DNA of 53,941 nucleotides, taken from assembly GCA_032988165.1 (NCBI GenBank), contig JANTQF010000236.1:1-53941 (forward strand). The letters run 5' to 3'. Origin of the DNA: Emmonsiellopsis sp. PD_33 (Eukaryota > Ascomycota > Eurotiomycetes > Onygenales > Ajellomycetaceae). Both the position numbers and the translations under genes were made by a program. Below are positions 11,630 through 21,353 of the stretch, one piece after another (the first letter of the stretch is position 1; each line of letters opens with the position of its first letter). The notes under the pieces were generated by a model. That model was not told the origin of the DNA. It saw only the letters and a program-made list of their open reading frames with translations, and made no database searches.

Positions 11630-13062
11630 ATGTCCTTCGACACAATCCCTATCCTCGATCTAGCAGAGGCCCGCAATCCCGAAACAAAGCCCGCCTTTCT
11701 CGACTCCCTCCGCCATGCGCTCTTGGAGGTGGGATTCCTCTATATAAAGAACACAGGCCTCGATGCACAGTTGATACAGAATGTCATAGACGAGGGCAAG
11801 AAGTTCTTCGACCTCCCAGACGAGAAGAAGCTAGAGGTAGAGATGAAGAATGCGCCCAGCTTTCTCGGTATGCTGCTAGTAACTAGGAAATAACAGCACT
11901 CGTCCTTGAATATTATAAATCCTATCCTAAACTCACCAAAAAAAAAAAAAAACAGGATACAGCCGCCTCGGCAACGAAATCACCCGCTTCAAAACCGACT
12001 GGCGCGAGCAGATCGATCTCTCAACCACGCACCCAATCCCCCGCCCCTCCGACCCCCTCTACCACAACCTCCTCGCCCCAAACCAATGGCCAGACTCCTC
12101 CTCCCTCCCCAACTTCCAGCCCGTCTACTCCGAATACATGACGCGCATGGGCGCAGTCAGCATGGAATTCATCTCGCTCGTCGCCGAAGCCATCGGCCTG
12201 CCCACCACGGCCTTTGACCGCTTCTTCGACAAGGCCCAGCAGCACAAGCTGAAGATCGTCAAGTATCCGGACCTGCAGGAGCTGGGGGTTGAGGGGGAGG
12301 CGCAGGGCGTCGGCCCGCATAAGGATAGCATGCTGACGAGCTATTTGCTGCAGGCGAGTCAGCATCGCGGGTTGCAGGTGCAGAATCATCGGGGGGAGTG
12401 GATTGATTGTCCGCCCATTGACGGGACGTTTGTGGTGGCGATTGGGCAGGGGTTAGAGGCTATTACGCAGGGGGTCTGTCAGAGGTGAGCTGGGATGTTC
12501 TACCTTTTTTTTTTTTTGCGGTATGGTATGTTAATTCTGGGTGAATGATGAACAGTACTACACATCGAGTCCTAAGTCCAGCCAGGGGAACCGGTGCACG
12601 ATTCAGCGTCCCCTTCTTCCAGGGGGTCAGCTACGATGCGACATTTGAGAGCATGGATGTCCCCGAGCATGTCAAGGCGCTGCGGGAGGAAGTGGTTAAG
12701 AGGAACGGTATCCGGCAGGATGATATTGAGTTTACTTTTTCCAAGGGCAGATGGGGCCATCTGGGCGAGGCGACGTTGATGAATAGGGTTAAGAGTCATC
12801 CGGATGTCGGGGAGAGATGGGTATGTATTCAAATTCAGTTTGAGCCCCTTTTTTTACCCCCTATTTATATTATATTTTTGCGGTCTTTATCATTGGGACA
12901 AATGGGCTAGAGAATGCTAATGTCGGACCTCCCATCTTTTAGTATCCGACGTTACTCCAGAAGATCAGGGACGAACAGGCACGAAATAACCAGGTGGCCG
13001 AGCAACCGCAGGGCCTAATGAAGGAGAACCCCCAACCGGCTAGAGCGGTGGAAGCTCATTGA
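11630..13062 (+). CDS. 2-oxoglutarate/Fe(II)-dependent dioxygenase, isopenicillin N synthase-like
   Basis: Four exons were joined: 11630-11867, 11956-12484, 12556-12820 and 12943-13062 (383 aa). The N-terminus (FDTIPILDLAEAR, then LRHALLEVGFLYIKNTG) is the DIOX_N domain. The C-terminal jelly roll carries the iron triad as H201-x-D203 (in GPHKDS) and H259 (in STTHRV), with the 2-oxoglutarate-binding pair R271-x-S273. Enzymes of this type oxidise small molecules using O2 and 2-oxoglutarate; the substrate cannot be read from sequence. The HxD, distal His and RxS are all intact, so an active enzyme is expected. Its 3' end faces that of a DHA2 transporter about 300 bases away, which invites but does not prove a metabolic link. 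The start ATG (ACAATGTCC) fits the family's short N-terminus; the frame upstream has no better ATG. Confidence 0.88.
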
Positions 13063-13368
13063 AAGCTAGCTTAACAGCAATTTAGTGGTAGAATCTGATG
13101 CGATTATCGCCTGTCTGTATATATCTGAGAGCAAGTACTAAATGTTCGATTTTCTTAGTTGCGCTAAAGGTACAAGTGTAACTAACCGACATATGAATAA
13201 CGCCTTTCTAATAGATAGAAAATATCCATACATCATTATTTCATTTCATGTATGTTCTATTTAATATATATATATGCCTTTCCACACACACCATATCCGC
13301 TCGCTAACACCGTCCTTACGCCCCCTTTCCCCGAAGGACAAACCCCATCACAACCACCAGCTAAAACA
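13063..13368. other. convergent 3' spacer
   Basis: About 306 bases of AT-rich sequence, including a short TA run near 13264, lie between the 3' ends of the oxygenase and the transporter. It probably holds both 3' untranslated regions. Nothing else was seen. Confidence 0.5.
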
Positions 13369-15150
13369 TCAATCCCTCTTAAGCCCAACCTTCCCAATAC
13401 TCCGCAACCCCCACCAACTCAGCGCAACAATCATAATACTCGCCCCAAACGCCGTCCAATACGTCGCCTGATACCCCTTCAACATCGCCTGCCCGCCCCG
13501 CCCACTATCCGTCTCATGCTTACTCACCGCACTAGAAATAACCGCCGTCAGCGCCAGGCCGACCGACATGCCGATCTGCGAGATGGTATTGAACACGCCC
13601 CCAGCCAGCCCATGCGTCTTGGGCGGGAATACGGACGTAATTACTAGATTGGAGATGGTGAAGAGCGTATCTGCTGAGATGGGGATGAGCCCCGTGGCGA
13701 TGAACGCCGCAGCCCAGTATGACCAAGTCGGCTTGGCGAGGGCCATGAGGAGCGGGGCGATGGAGGAGACGAACGCGGCGGAGATACAGAGGATATCTGC
13801 CGAGATGCGGTTGACGACGAGACCCGTGGCGATGTTGGTCAGGGCGCCGGCGACGATCATGGGGACGAAGCGGGCGGAGGCCTGGAGGGAGCTAAGATGC
13901 TGGAGTTGTTGGAAGTATAGCGTTGTGAAGTACTGGTAGGCGTTGAAGACGGCCCAGGTGAAGAAGACGGAGATGCAGATTGCGGAGAAGTTACGGGCGC
14001 GGTGTGGGGCGGCTGGGGTGGAGTGGAAGAGGGATGGGGGGATCAAGGCGACGCGGCCTAGCCTTTCTTGTCGGGATATCCAGAATATGAATGTGGCTAG
14101 GAAAATGAAGGCGAGGATAAGGAGAGTTAGGTTTGCTGGTTTTACAATCATCTTGATGCCCGTTGTCATGATTCTGGATATTATGGAATGTTAACACCAA
14201 TCAGGGGTTTGAGGATTGGGGGGAAGGACTTACGCAAAGGAATAAGAGAACATGCCCAGCGACGCGCTGATCAAGACAACCCCAACCCAATCAATTTCAG
14301 AACCCAGTCGTTTCCATGTCATGGGTCCCGTTTTTCGTGCATCTCGAGGGATGCCCCAAATGGCAACAAAAAAGACCAGGACGTTGATGGCAGCGAAAAT
14401 ATAATAACCGTATCGCCAGCCAATGGTATCAACAAAGACACCACCAAGTGCGACTCCTACGGAAAATCCTACAGGCTGAGCGGCGCCCAAACAGGCAAAG
14501 GCGACGTTCCTTCTTTTGCCCGTGGAGAACGAGGCCGTAATAATGCTCACGGCGCTAGGGAGACAGAGTGACATGGCAATTCCCGAGATAGCGCGGAACA
14601 TAATCAGTTGAATACCCGTTTTCGCCAGGCCGCAGGCCAGGGTAAAAGCGGAAAGTAGAAAACAGCCTACGAGGTAGACAATACGGCTCCCGATGACATC
14701 TGCAACGGTTCCGAAGAGCAGGAGTGTGCAGCCACAGGTCAGCCCATACACCGATGCTGGCCTAATGTTTGGTCAGTCAACACGGATACATAGGGTCATG
14801 GTAGAAATTTAACGACTCCACAACATATCTGTAGGGAATACCCACCAGAGCATGAGGCCCTCAGACAGATTGATATCTCGAGCGATAGTTGGCAGGCCCA
14901 CTGTCAATTTACCGGACAGGACAGAGTTGAGGAATACCATACTCGAGGCGGTCGCAATAATCACAGAGCCTTTCGCTCTTGAAATACCTGTGGATATTTC
15001 ATCAGGGTCTTCTTGTGACAACACGGGTAATTCTTCCCTCTCTGCATTTTCTGGACCTGTCGCGAGCGGCAATTCGAAAGCAGAGCTCTTTGTAGTCTCA
15101 GTCTGCCGGGAGGACGGAAGGCCCGTCAACTCCACAGAGCTTTGGGACAT
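13369..15150 (-). CDS. MFS transporter, probable DHA2-type drug:H+ antiporter
   Basis: Three exons were joined: 15150-14846, 14761-14234 and 14173-13369 (545 aa). A polar N-terminal tail of about 65 residues precedes multiple hydrophobic helices. The order of segments (ASSMVFLNSVLSGKLTVGLP in the first helix, then GLTCGCTLLLFGTVADVIGSR with a G-x3-D-x2-G-R-type loop, and later FRAISGIAMSLCLPSAVSII) fits the DHA2/ATR1-like group, with around 12 to 14 spans. Such proteins export drugs, toxins or weak acids across the plasma membrane. The substrate is unknown. The gene is convergent with the 2OG oxygenase, so it could export that pathway's product, but this is inference. The start is the first ATG, just after an upstream stretch lacking one. 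A gap of about 1 kb to the primase gene forms a divergent promoter. Confidence 0.85.
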
Positions 15151-16165
15151 GATGGAGTTCTTAATTGGAGAAATCAAGACCAGTAATGTAGTAAATCCGG
15201 GGGAACTTCAGCATTATGCCTGAATATATTCTGGATCTGAAGAAAAAAGATGACTCCGCCATGACATTGGATTCTGGGCCGATTTGTCATGGATAGGGCG
15301 GAACTTTTGACTGTTTGAGTTTAGTACAAGTATATACTTTTGAATACCCCCACCAGGGTGACGGGTATAGCCGCCCAATAACAACGATGGGGTCGGCTGT
15401 AACATGGTCAGGGGATAGCTGGGCCAAGCAAGCTGCTGGAAAGGGCCTCATAAAGACAGAGGCAGCTGGAATAGAGAAGGACATTTCCCGATGACTTTCG
15501 GGAATCCTAATCTAAAGTTAATCGATACTGGTATTGTAGGGGTCTATGCCCATGATTTTCAGCTGTCGAAGTGCTTTAGCGACTTCCATCCATTGGCTGT
15601 CCAGGTGTGTAATTGCAGCCCCCTAAATGAAATCCAATAAAGAGGGGTGCTGGATAAGAGATGCCCACCCAGATGATAGGAAGGAGAGCAGCCATAGTAG
15701 TTAGAGAGTTGAGCTCTCATGCTGCTCTAATCAGTGGGTTAGAGATGGATCCAAGCCGCATTGCCTCACAAGCGGGTATTCTGAGTTAACTCGACCGGCA
15801 GAATCAGCCCCTCGCTATCAAGGGATATCAGATCCCATAGCACAAGAAGAGGATGAAGATTGAAGTTGGAATTCCCCGATGTCTTTGTTTGCCGCTTTGG
15901 GAGCCGCGATTGGCGCCGGATCAAAGTTTGGCCGACGAATTTGGTGAGATTCTGCCGCGTTTTCTGCCGGTTAGCGCTGCCATTTCTATTGGCTGAGATT
16001 CTTCACCGCCCAGCACACCGCCTTCAGTCAGCCAATCAGGTGCCGCGGTTGCCTTAATTGAAGTCGCGTCGCGTCGCGTTCGAATGATTTCGCGACGTTT
16101 AAAGCCAGCAACCTCAACATCAAGACAGCTGCCATCGTCGACTTCCACTGCCCAGCACACACACC
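15151..16165. other. divergent promoter region of transporter and primase
   Basis: About 1 kb lies between divergent starts. The primase side is GC-rich and contains a palindromic GGCGCC within TTGGCGCC near 15910-15917, a CCAAT element at 16031-16035, and the GTCGC tandem repeat listed separately. The transporter side is AT-richer and has no recognisable element. No gene was seen. Confidence 0.5.
16063..16078. promoter_or_regulatory. GTCGC triple tandem repeat upstream of the primase gene
   Basis: Three contiguous copies of GTCGC, followed by a partial fourth, lie about 90 bases before the primase ATG. The overlapping CGCGTCGCG core resembles the MluI cell-cycle box family bound by MBF-type factors at replication genes in yeasts. 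The sequence repeat is observed directly. The regulatory role is inferred. Confidence 0.4.
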
Positions 16166-17958
16166 ATGACCCAATTAGAACACCCCACAGACTCCCCGGG
16201 AGCACATGAAGACGGCGATACCCTCCCCGATGCCCCCCCCCCAGAGATCAATGAAGAATCACAGGAGACCAGGTCTGACGCCGGTGGGGATATCCATACC
16301 CCCTCGACCTCAGGCGGGTCAAGCGGGAATGCCAAAGACGTCGTGAAATTAGAGGACATGTTCGACGGCGACGATGACGACGAGTTTCCGGCCTCGAGTG
16401 CTGCGGCTCCGAAAATCGAGTCCTCTCCAGAGCCTCCCAAGTATGTCTGTTGACCCCTCATCTCGGACTTGCAAGCTCATGTCTATTTACAGACCATCTG
16501 GACCTGCGCCCATAAGCATAGACTCCGAGACTATGTACGCCTTCTATTTACGATTATTCCCATTCAAATATCTTTTCCAGTGGTTGAACCACGGCGTGAA
16601 ACCCACCCCCGACTTTGGGAACCGAGAATTTGCTTTTACCCTACAGAACGAGGCATATCTCCGTTATCAGTCATACCCAACCGCAGAACTGTACGTGCAT
16701 ACCCAATTGATGATTCTACAACAATGCTAGACGCTATCCTAACAAGACCAATAGCCTACGCAAAGACATCCTACGCCTCAACCCCTCCCGGTTCGAAATC
16801 GGACCCGTCTACAGTACCAACCCCCGAGACCGCAAAGCACTACCTAAAACTAGTTTATTCAAGCCAGTCTCCAAAGAACTAGTTTTCGACATAGACTTGA
16901 CAGATTACGACGAAATCCGTACCTGCTGCACCGCAGCAAACATCTGCGAAAAGTGCTGGACCTTCGTGACCATGGCCATCAAAGTCATCGACGCCGCGCT
17001 GCGCGACGACTTTGGCTTCGAGCACATTCTCTGGGTCTATTCAGGTCGTCGTGGCGCGCACGCCTGGGTCTGCGATGCCCACGCGCGCAACCTCCCCGAC
17101 GACCGCCGACGAGCCATCGCCAGCTATCTCGAAGCCATCCGCGGCGGCAGCCAAAGCGGGAAGAAAGTAAACCTCAAGCGGCCTCTCCACCCGCACCTCT
17201 CCCGCAGCCTTGAAATACTAAAACCCTACTTCGCCTCCACAATCCTCATCGACCAAGACGCCTTCGGCAACTCCGAGCAAGCCTCCCGCCTCCTCGCCCT
17301 CCTCCCAGATAAATCCCTCACTGACGCGCTGCGCAAAAAATGGGACTCGGCCCCGGACCGCGCCAGCACAAGTAAATGGAACGACATCGACACTGTCGCC
17401 AAGACCGCCAAATCGCGCACGCAGGACCCCAAGAGCAAACCCCTCGACACCAAGGCCCTTCTCGAAGCGAAACAGGACATCGCACTCGAATACACGTACC
17501 CGCGCCTCGACGCGGAAGTCAGCAAGAAACTCATCCACTTGCTCAAAAGCCCCTTTGTCGTGCACCCGCGCACCGGCCGCGTCTGCGTACCCATTGATAT
17601 ACGCAAGGTGGACAAATTCGATCCGCTCTCCGTGCCCACGGTGGACGAGCTCATTGCCGAAATTAACGCGTGGGATGTGGATGCGGCCACCAACGGCAAT
17701 GGCAACGACGAGGACGAGGAGGATACCAAGAAGCCGCTCGGCGACGTTGGCGAAAGGGTGGGTAGCGTGCCCGATAGCGATGCCACGAGGGGAGGAGGCG
17801 GGAAGCGGGTACAGGATTACGAGAAGACGAGCTTGAAACCGTATATTGATTATTTCCGGTCGTTTGTGGCGGGTCTGATTAAGGCGGAGAGGACGGTGAA
17901 GAGGGAGAGGGGGGAGGAGGGAGATGATGGAGATGATGGGAGTGCGATGGAGTTTTAG
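16166..17958 (+). CDS. PRI1: DNA primase small (catalytic) subunit
   Basis: Three exons were joined: 16166-16440, 16493-16690 and 16755-17958 (558 aa). The enzyme makes RNA primers in the DNA polymerase alpha-primase complex in the nucleus. An acidic, Pro/Ser-rich tail of about 90 residues precedes the prim domain, which opens at YAFYLRLFPFKYLFQWLNHG. Catalytic metal ligands are visible as D203-x-D205 in FDIDLTDYD. A zinc site follows (CC at 215-216, C222, C225). The nucleotide-binding SGRRGAHAWVCD motif and the HPHLSRSLEIL segment are conserved. The C-terminal 80 residues are acidic then Lys/Glu-rich and unlike yeast Pri1. The protein is longer than the usual 400-450 aa because of both tails. 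A GTCGC repeat upstream suggests cell-cycle control, by inference. Confidence 0.93.
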
Positions 17959-18742
17959 AGGTTTCTTTTTTATTTTCACTTTAGTTTTTACCTTGGTTTT
18001 ATATTCTGTTGGGGTTTTTCTTTTCTGTCTCTTTGGGCATTGGCTGTGTTTTTTATTATCCAGTTCTTGGGGTTATGGGTTAAGTGTTTGGGAATGGGGT
18101 TTGCCATGGGTTGTTCTTAGCATCGAGCAACGCATCTGGGAACCATTTATCTACTCTAACAGTAGCTATACCCCTATCACCATTCCCATAAACCATATTC
18201 CCCCCCGGAATGAGTCTTGACGACCAAGTAGGTATCTAGAGGAAACAAATCATTTCCATCCCACATTGATACATATACCGGGCACATGCCGGAATCTTCA
18301 TTAACAGAGGGGGGTGGGCGAAAGAAGTACAAAACCACAAGATTCTCAGAGAGTCCAGAGAAAAACAAGCCATCCCATCCCAGCCCAAAGTTATTTTTAT
18401 AATTTCCCTTTCTTTCTTTGTCGTTTATAGCTACACCCATATATATGTATAGCCAACTAACTACCTAACTTACTTACCACCACCGACACCCAACGTGCAT
18501 TTTATCTTAAGAACCGTACAAGATTGATTACAAAGGCCGAATGAGACGAAGGAAGAAAAAGAGGAGTAGGGGGGAAAAAAGAAAAGAAAATGAGATAAAA
18601 TAAATAGCCTAATTAATACATGAGGAGAGTTGTACAGTCATTGAATCGAACTAGAAAAAGTAAGGAAGGGGTTATAATATCGAGGGATTGGTGTTATCAG
18701 ATAGCGGGGGCGGGGTGGAAGGATTGTGAAGTATAAACTGCT
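17959..18742. other. convergent 3' spacer between PRI1 and MAM33
   Basis: About 780 bases lie between two converging genes. The primase side is T-rich and the other side A-rich on the plus strand, as expected for two facing 3' untranslated regions. No open frame of interest, repeat or RNA gene was seen. Confidence 0.5.
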
Positions 18743-19930
18743 CTATGCCTCGACGAATTTCTTGACGTCTGTAGGTAGGAAGGAATAAACTTAGTACTTG
18801 GATCAAAAAGGACAAATAGAGTGGTAAAGGATGAAAACTTACTTCCGAGCCAGTTAACATATTCATTCTGCTCCTTGAACTCGATATAATCGGGCACAAA
18901 GTTGGCCAGGGCGGCATCGATGCCTCTCTCCTCGAGATACCTCTCCATCAAAGTCTGCAGATCGGTATCGAGGTTGCCGAAGGGGGGACCGCCATACAGC
19001 GCCTGTCTGGCAAACTCCTTCTCAACGGTGGCGGCAATGGCCAGCTCAGGCTTCGCAAAGTACGCAACATTCTGGACCTGGATCATGCCGTCCTGGGCAA
19101 TGGTCTCGATCTGCATGGCACCTTTGCCGGGCTTCTCGATGGTGACGCTGACGCGGGCGGGGTAGCTGGGGACGGGCTCCTCTTCTTCAAATTCGCCTTC
19201 TTGGTCAGCGGCGGAGATCTTGTCCTCAGGCGCGGTGCGGAAGGAGCCCTCTTTGCCGGGTCGGTTGATGGCGTCGGTGTCCATGTCCTCGTCGCCGAGG
19301 GCGTTGTCGAAGGCGCTCTCGTCCAGGTCTTGTAGGTCGGAGATGGTGAATGCGACGCGGATTCTATGAAGTGTATGGGTTAGTCGGATTCAACGCAAAG
19401 TGGCTAGGAAGAAGAGGTGACGTACTTCTCGTCTCCGAATTTTCTTGTGAGGACAACCTCGTCTTCGCCAGCCTTGGTTTGGAGCTATGGGGGTGTTAGA
19501 TATGAACAGCCTTGTGTATAGAATGCGGGTCATTGCGGGCATACCTCGAAGGGGCTGTTATCGAGATAATACTGGACAGCCTCAGGGACCCGCTCTGAAG
19601 CCTCACTCTCAGTCTCCAAGCTCATCTCATCCTGCAGCTTGGCAACAAGCTCGATATCAGCTGCATTGGGGGTGTTGTCAGCAGGGCAATCCACCACATA
19701 CGCTGCCATTGACAGCTAGTTCTTGTGTGTATCAGAGGACAGCACTAACATTGACCGGCTGGCTGCCATCTCGATCTGGTGGTGGAGAATGAAGCAGCGA
19801 AGAAAGGTCTGGGGGCACGCATCCATGTCGACTGGGCGATGCTGGGTTTCGAGGCGAGTCTGGCGGAGGTGGCAATGGATCTGGAGACGGTTCGGGGGAC
19901 AGACCGGGTGAAGGCACGGAGGGAGAACAT
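18743..19930 (-). CDS. MAM33: mitochondrial matrix acidic protein, MAM33/p32 (C1QBP) family
   Basis: Five exons were joined: 19930-19750, 19702-19545, 19484-19426, 19363-18843 and 18768-18743 (314 aa). The first about 60 residues are rich in Arg and Ser and lack acidic residues, a typical mitochondrial presequence. The mature part is acidic, with ELVAKLQDEM, YYLDNSPFEL, RKFGDEKIRVAF and the C-terminal DLQTLMERYLEERGID then FVPDYIEFKEQNEYVNWL, all characteristic of the MAM33/p32 fold. Family members form doughnut-shaped trimers in the matrix and are linked to mitochondrial ribosome function and respiratory expression. The last exon encodes only the final KKFVEA-type residues. The acceptor for exon 2 was chosen to avoid an in-frame stop that an alternative AG, about 10 bases earlier, would introduce. 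Confidence 0.9.
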
Positions 19931-20263
19931 AGTGGATGGGAGGGTGGGGGACGGTCAACAAGATGTGGTTGGGGTAGAATGCGTGGAAGTTGAAATGAAG
20001 TTGAGGTTGAAGTTGATATCTCTCTATCCATGACTTCAGAGAAAAAGCTGGCGGAAAAACTAAAAAATGTTTACGGCCCAAACAGGCCTAGCGCGGGTCT
20101 CGCTACAACCTGCCGCCCGGCTGCACTTGCCGCGATTTCCCCGCGTATCGATAAGGCCGAACAAGATAAAAAGATAGAAAAGATAAAAAAGATAGAAAAG
20201 TCTAGAGAATACATAACTACAAGAAATGAAATGACAGAAAAAATGATCAAAAACACCCAATCC
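19931..20263. other. spacer between TMA16 3' end and MAM33 promoter
   Basis: About 330 bases between two minus-strand genes. A purine-rich AAGATAGAAAAG tandem stretch occurs near 20163-20200. It should contain the MAM33 promoter and the TMA16 3' untranslated region. No gene was seen. Confidence 0.5.
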
Positions 20264-20928
20264 TCACGAAAGCCCCTTGGGCGGAAATATTGATTTCTGC
20301 TTAACGCCGTCCCTGGTTAATCTCACAAACCCAATCGTGCTCATCGCCGACCACTCGCCATTCCACGCCGCCAGCTTCTTGAGGTTGTCCGTATCGCCCA
20401 TCTCCGGCACCCAGAACCCGCTCCCAAACTCCTTGTTCTCGGCCTCTATCCGCTCCCGCAGGACCTCTTCGCGCTTCACCGGCGGCCGCCCTGGTCGTCG
20501 TTCGGATTGTAATTGCTGTAGCTCTGGCTCGTTGCGGGAGATAAACCTATTCCACACAGTTAGAGATGAATCCGTATACAATAGTGGCGGTGTATCCCCT
20601 ACCTCGTAATCAATTGCATCACATCTTCATCTGACAGCGGCGCGGGAGGGTCTTGAATGGCTTCTTTGCAGAAATGCACTCTGTCCACTGCAGTTGCAGA
20701 AGGTCCAAATAGTCAGCCCAAATATCAATTACCAGCACCACACCCAGAATCCAACATACCAAAAAGCTGTCTCCCCTTCGTCGTCGCAGTAGCAGCGCGA
20801 GCTAGCTTGTCCTCTCGGCCTCCGGCCCGTCGCAGCTTTCTCGCATCGCGGCTGTTCTCATGCAGAGCATCGACCTTGCCTCGCTTCTTCGAGATCTGTT
20901 TCTGGACTTTGTAGAGGTTTCGGGGCAT
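20264..20928 (-). CDS. TMA16: translation machinery-associated protein 16
   Basis: Three exons were joined: 20928-20760, 20687-20603 and 20546-20264 (178 aa). The N-terminus is basic (KVQKQISKKRGKVDALHENSRDARKL) and is followed by the conserved DRVHFCKEAI segment, LSDEDVMQLITRFISRNEPE and the C-terminal GFWVPEMGDTDNLKKLAAWNGEW, all characteristic of the TMA16 family. Yeast Tma16 associates with pre-60S and ribosomal particles. The length matches the family (about 180 aa). The ATG at 20928 was preferred because it begins the conserved MPRNLYKV segment; upstream in-frame sequence lacks similarity. It is divergent from EXO1, with 425 bases between start codons. Confidence 0.9.
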
Positions 20929-21353
20929 GGCGAGGGTATTTGGGGGCACTGTATGGCGCCGTGGACGAGGATGAATGAATGTCGCAGTGATCTGGTATTT
21001 CGCCGACTTTTTGCTGGATTGGATTATTTCGCAAACGGCCCAAAACGGAAGGCGGTGAGGGTCGGGAGCTGGAAATGGCACGTGACCGCGCTGATCGCCG
21101 ATTGGCCCAGATCGCGTCCAGCGCGTCGAGGAAAGCGAAGAGACAAATACCAGGCGGATGGACCGCTTCGTTCTCAACAACGTCTACTGTTGATGTTTTG
21201 TCCCTCGCAGACCCCAGATAGATTTCCCCGCTGATGTTTTGGGATTGACGCTCTGCATTGGCGAGTCTATGGCTGGCAGCTCCTTTTGGCGGCGTGTAAA
21301 CAAACGATCCTAGCTTGCGGGTGCCCTTGGAGTGCCCACCGCCTGTCGCTGGG
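20929..21353. promoter_or_regulatory. divergent TMA16/EXO1 promoter with CACGTG
   Basis: This 425-base spacer drives two divergent genes. A palindromic CACGTG sits at 21079-21084 in the context GGCACGTGACC, about 150 bases upstream of TMA16. CACGTG is bound in ascomycetes by basic helix-loop-helix factors such as Cbf1. The motif is observed; occupancy is inferred. Confidence 0.45.

Noticed and set aside
17218..17979. 253-codon minus-strand open frame opposite PRI1
   Set aside because: It is antisense to conserved primase sequence and has no recognisable family; it is a shadow frame.
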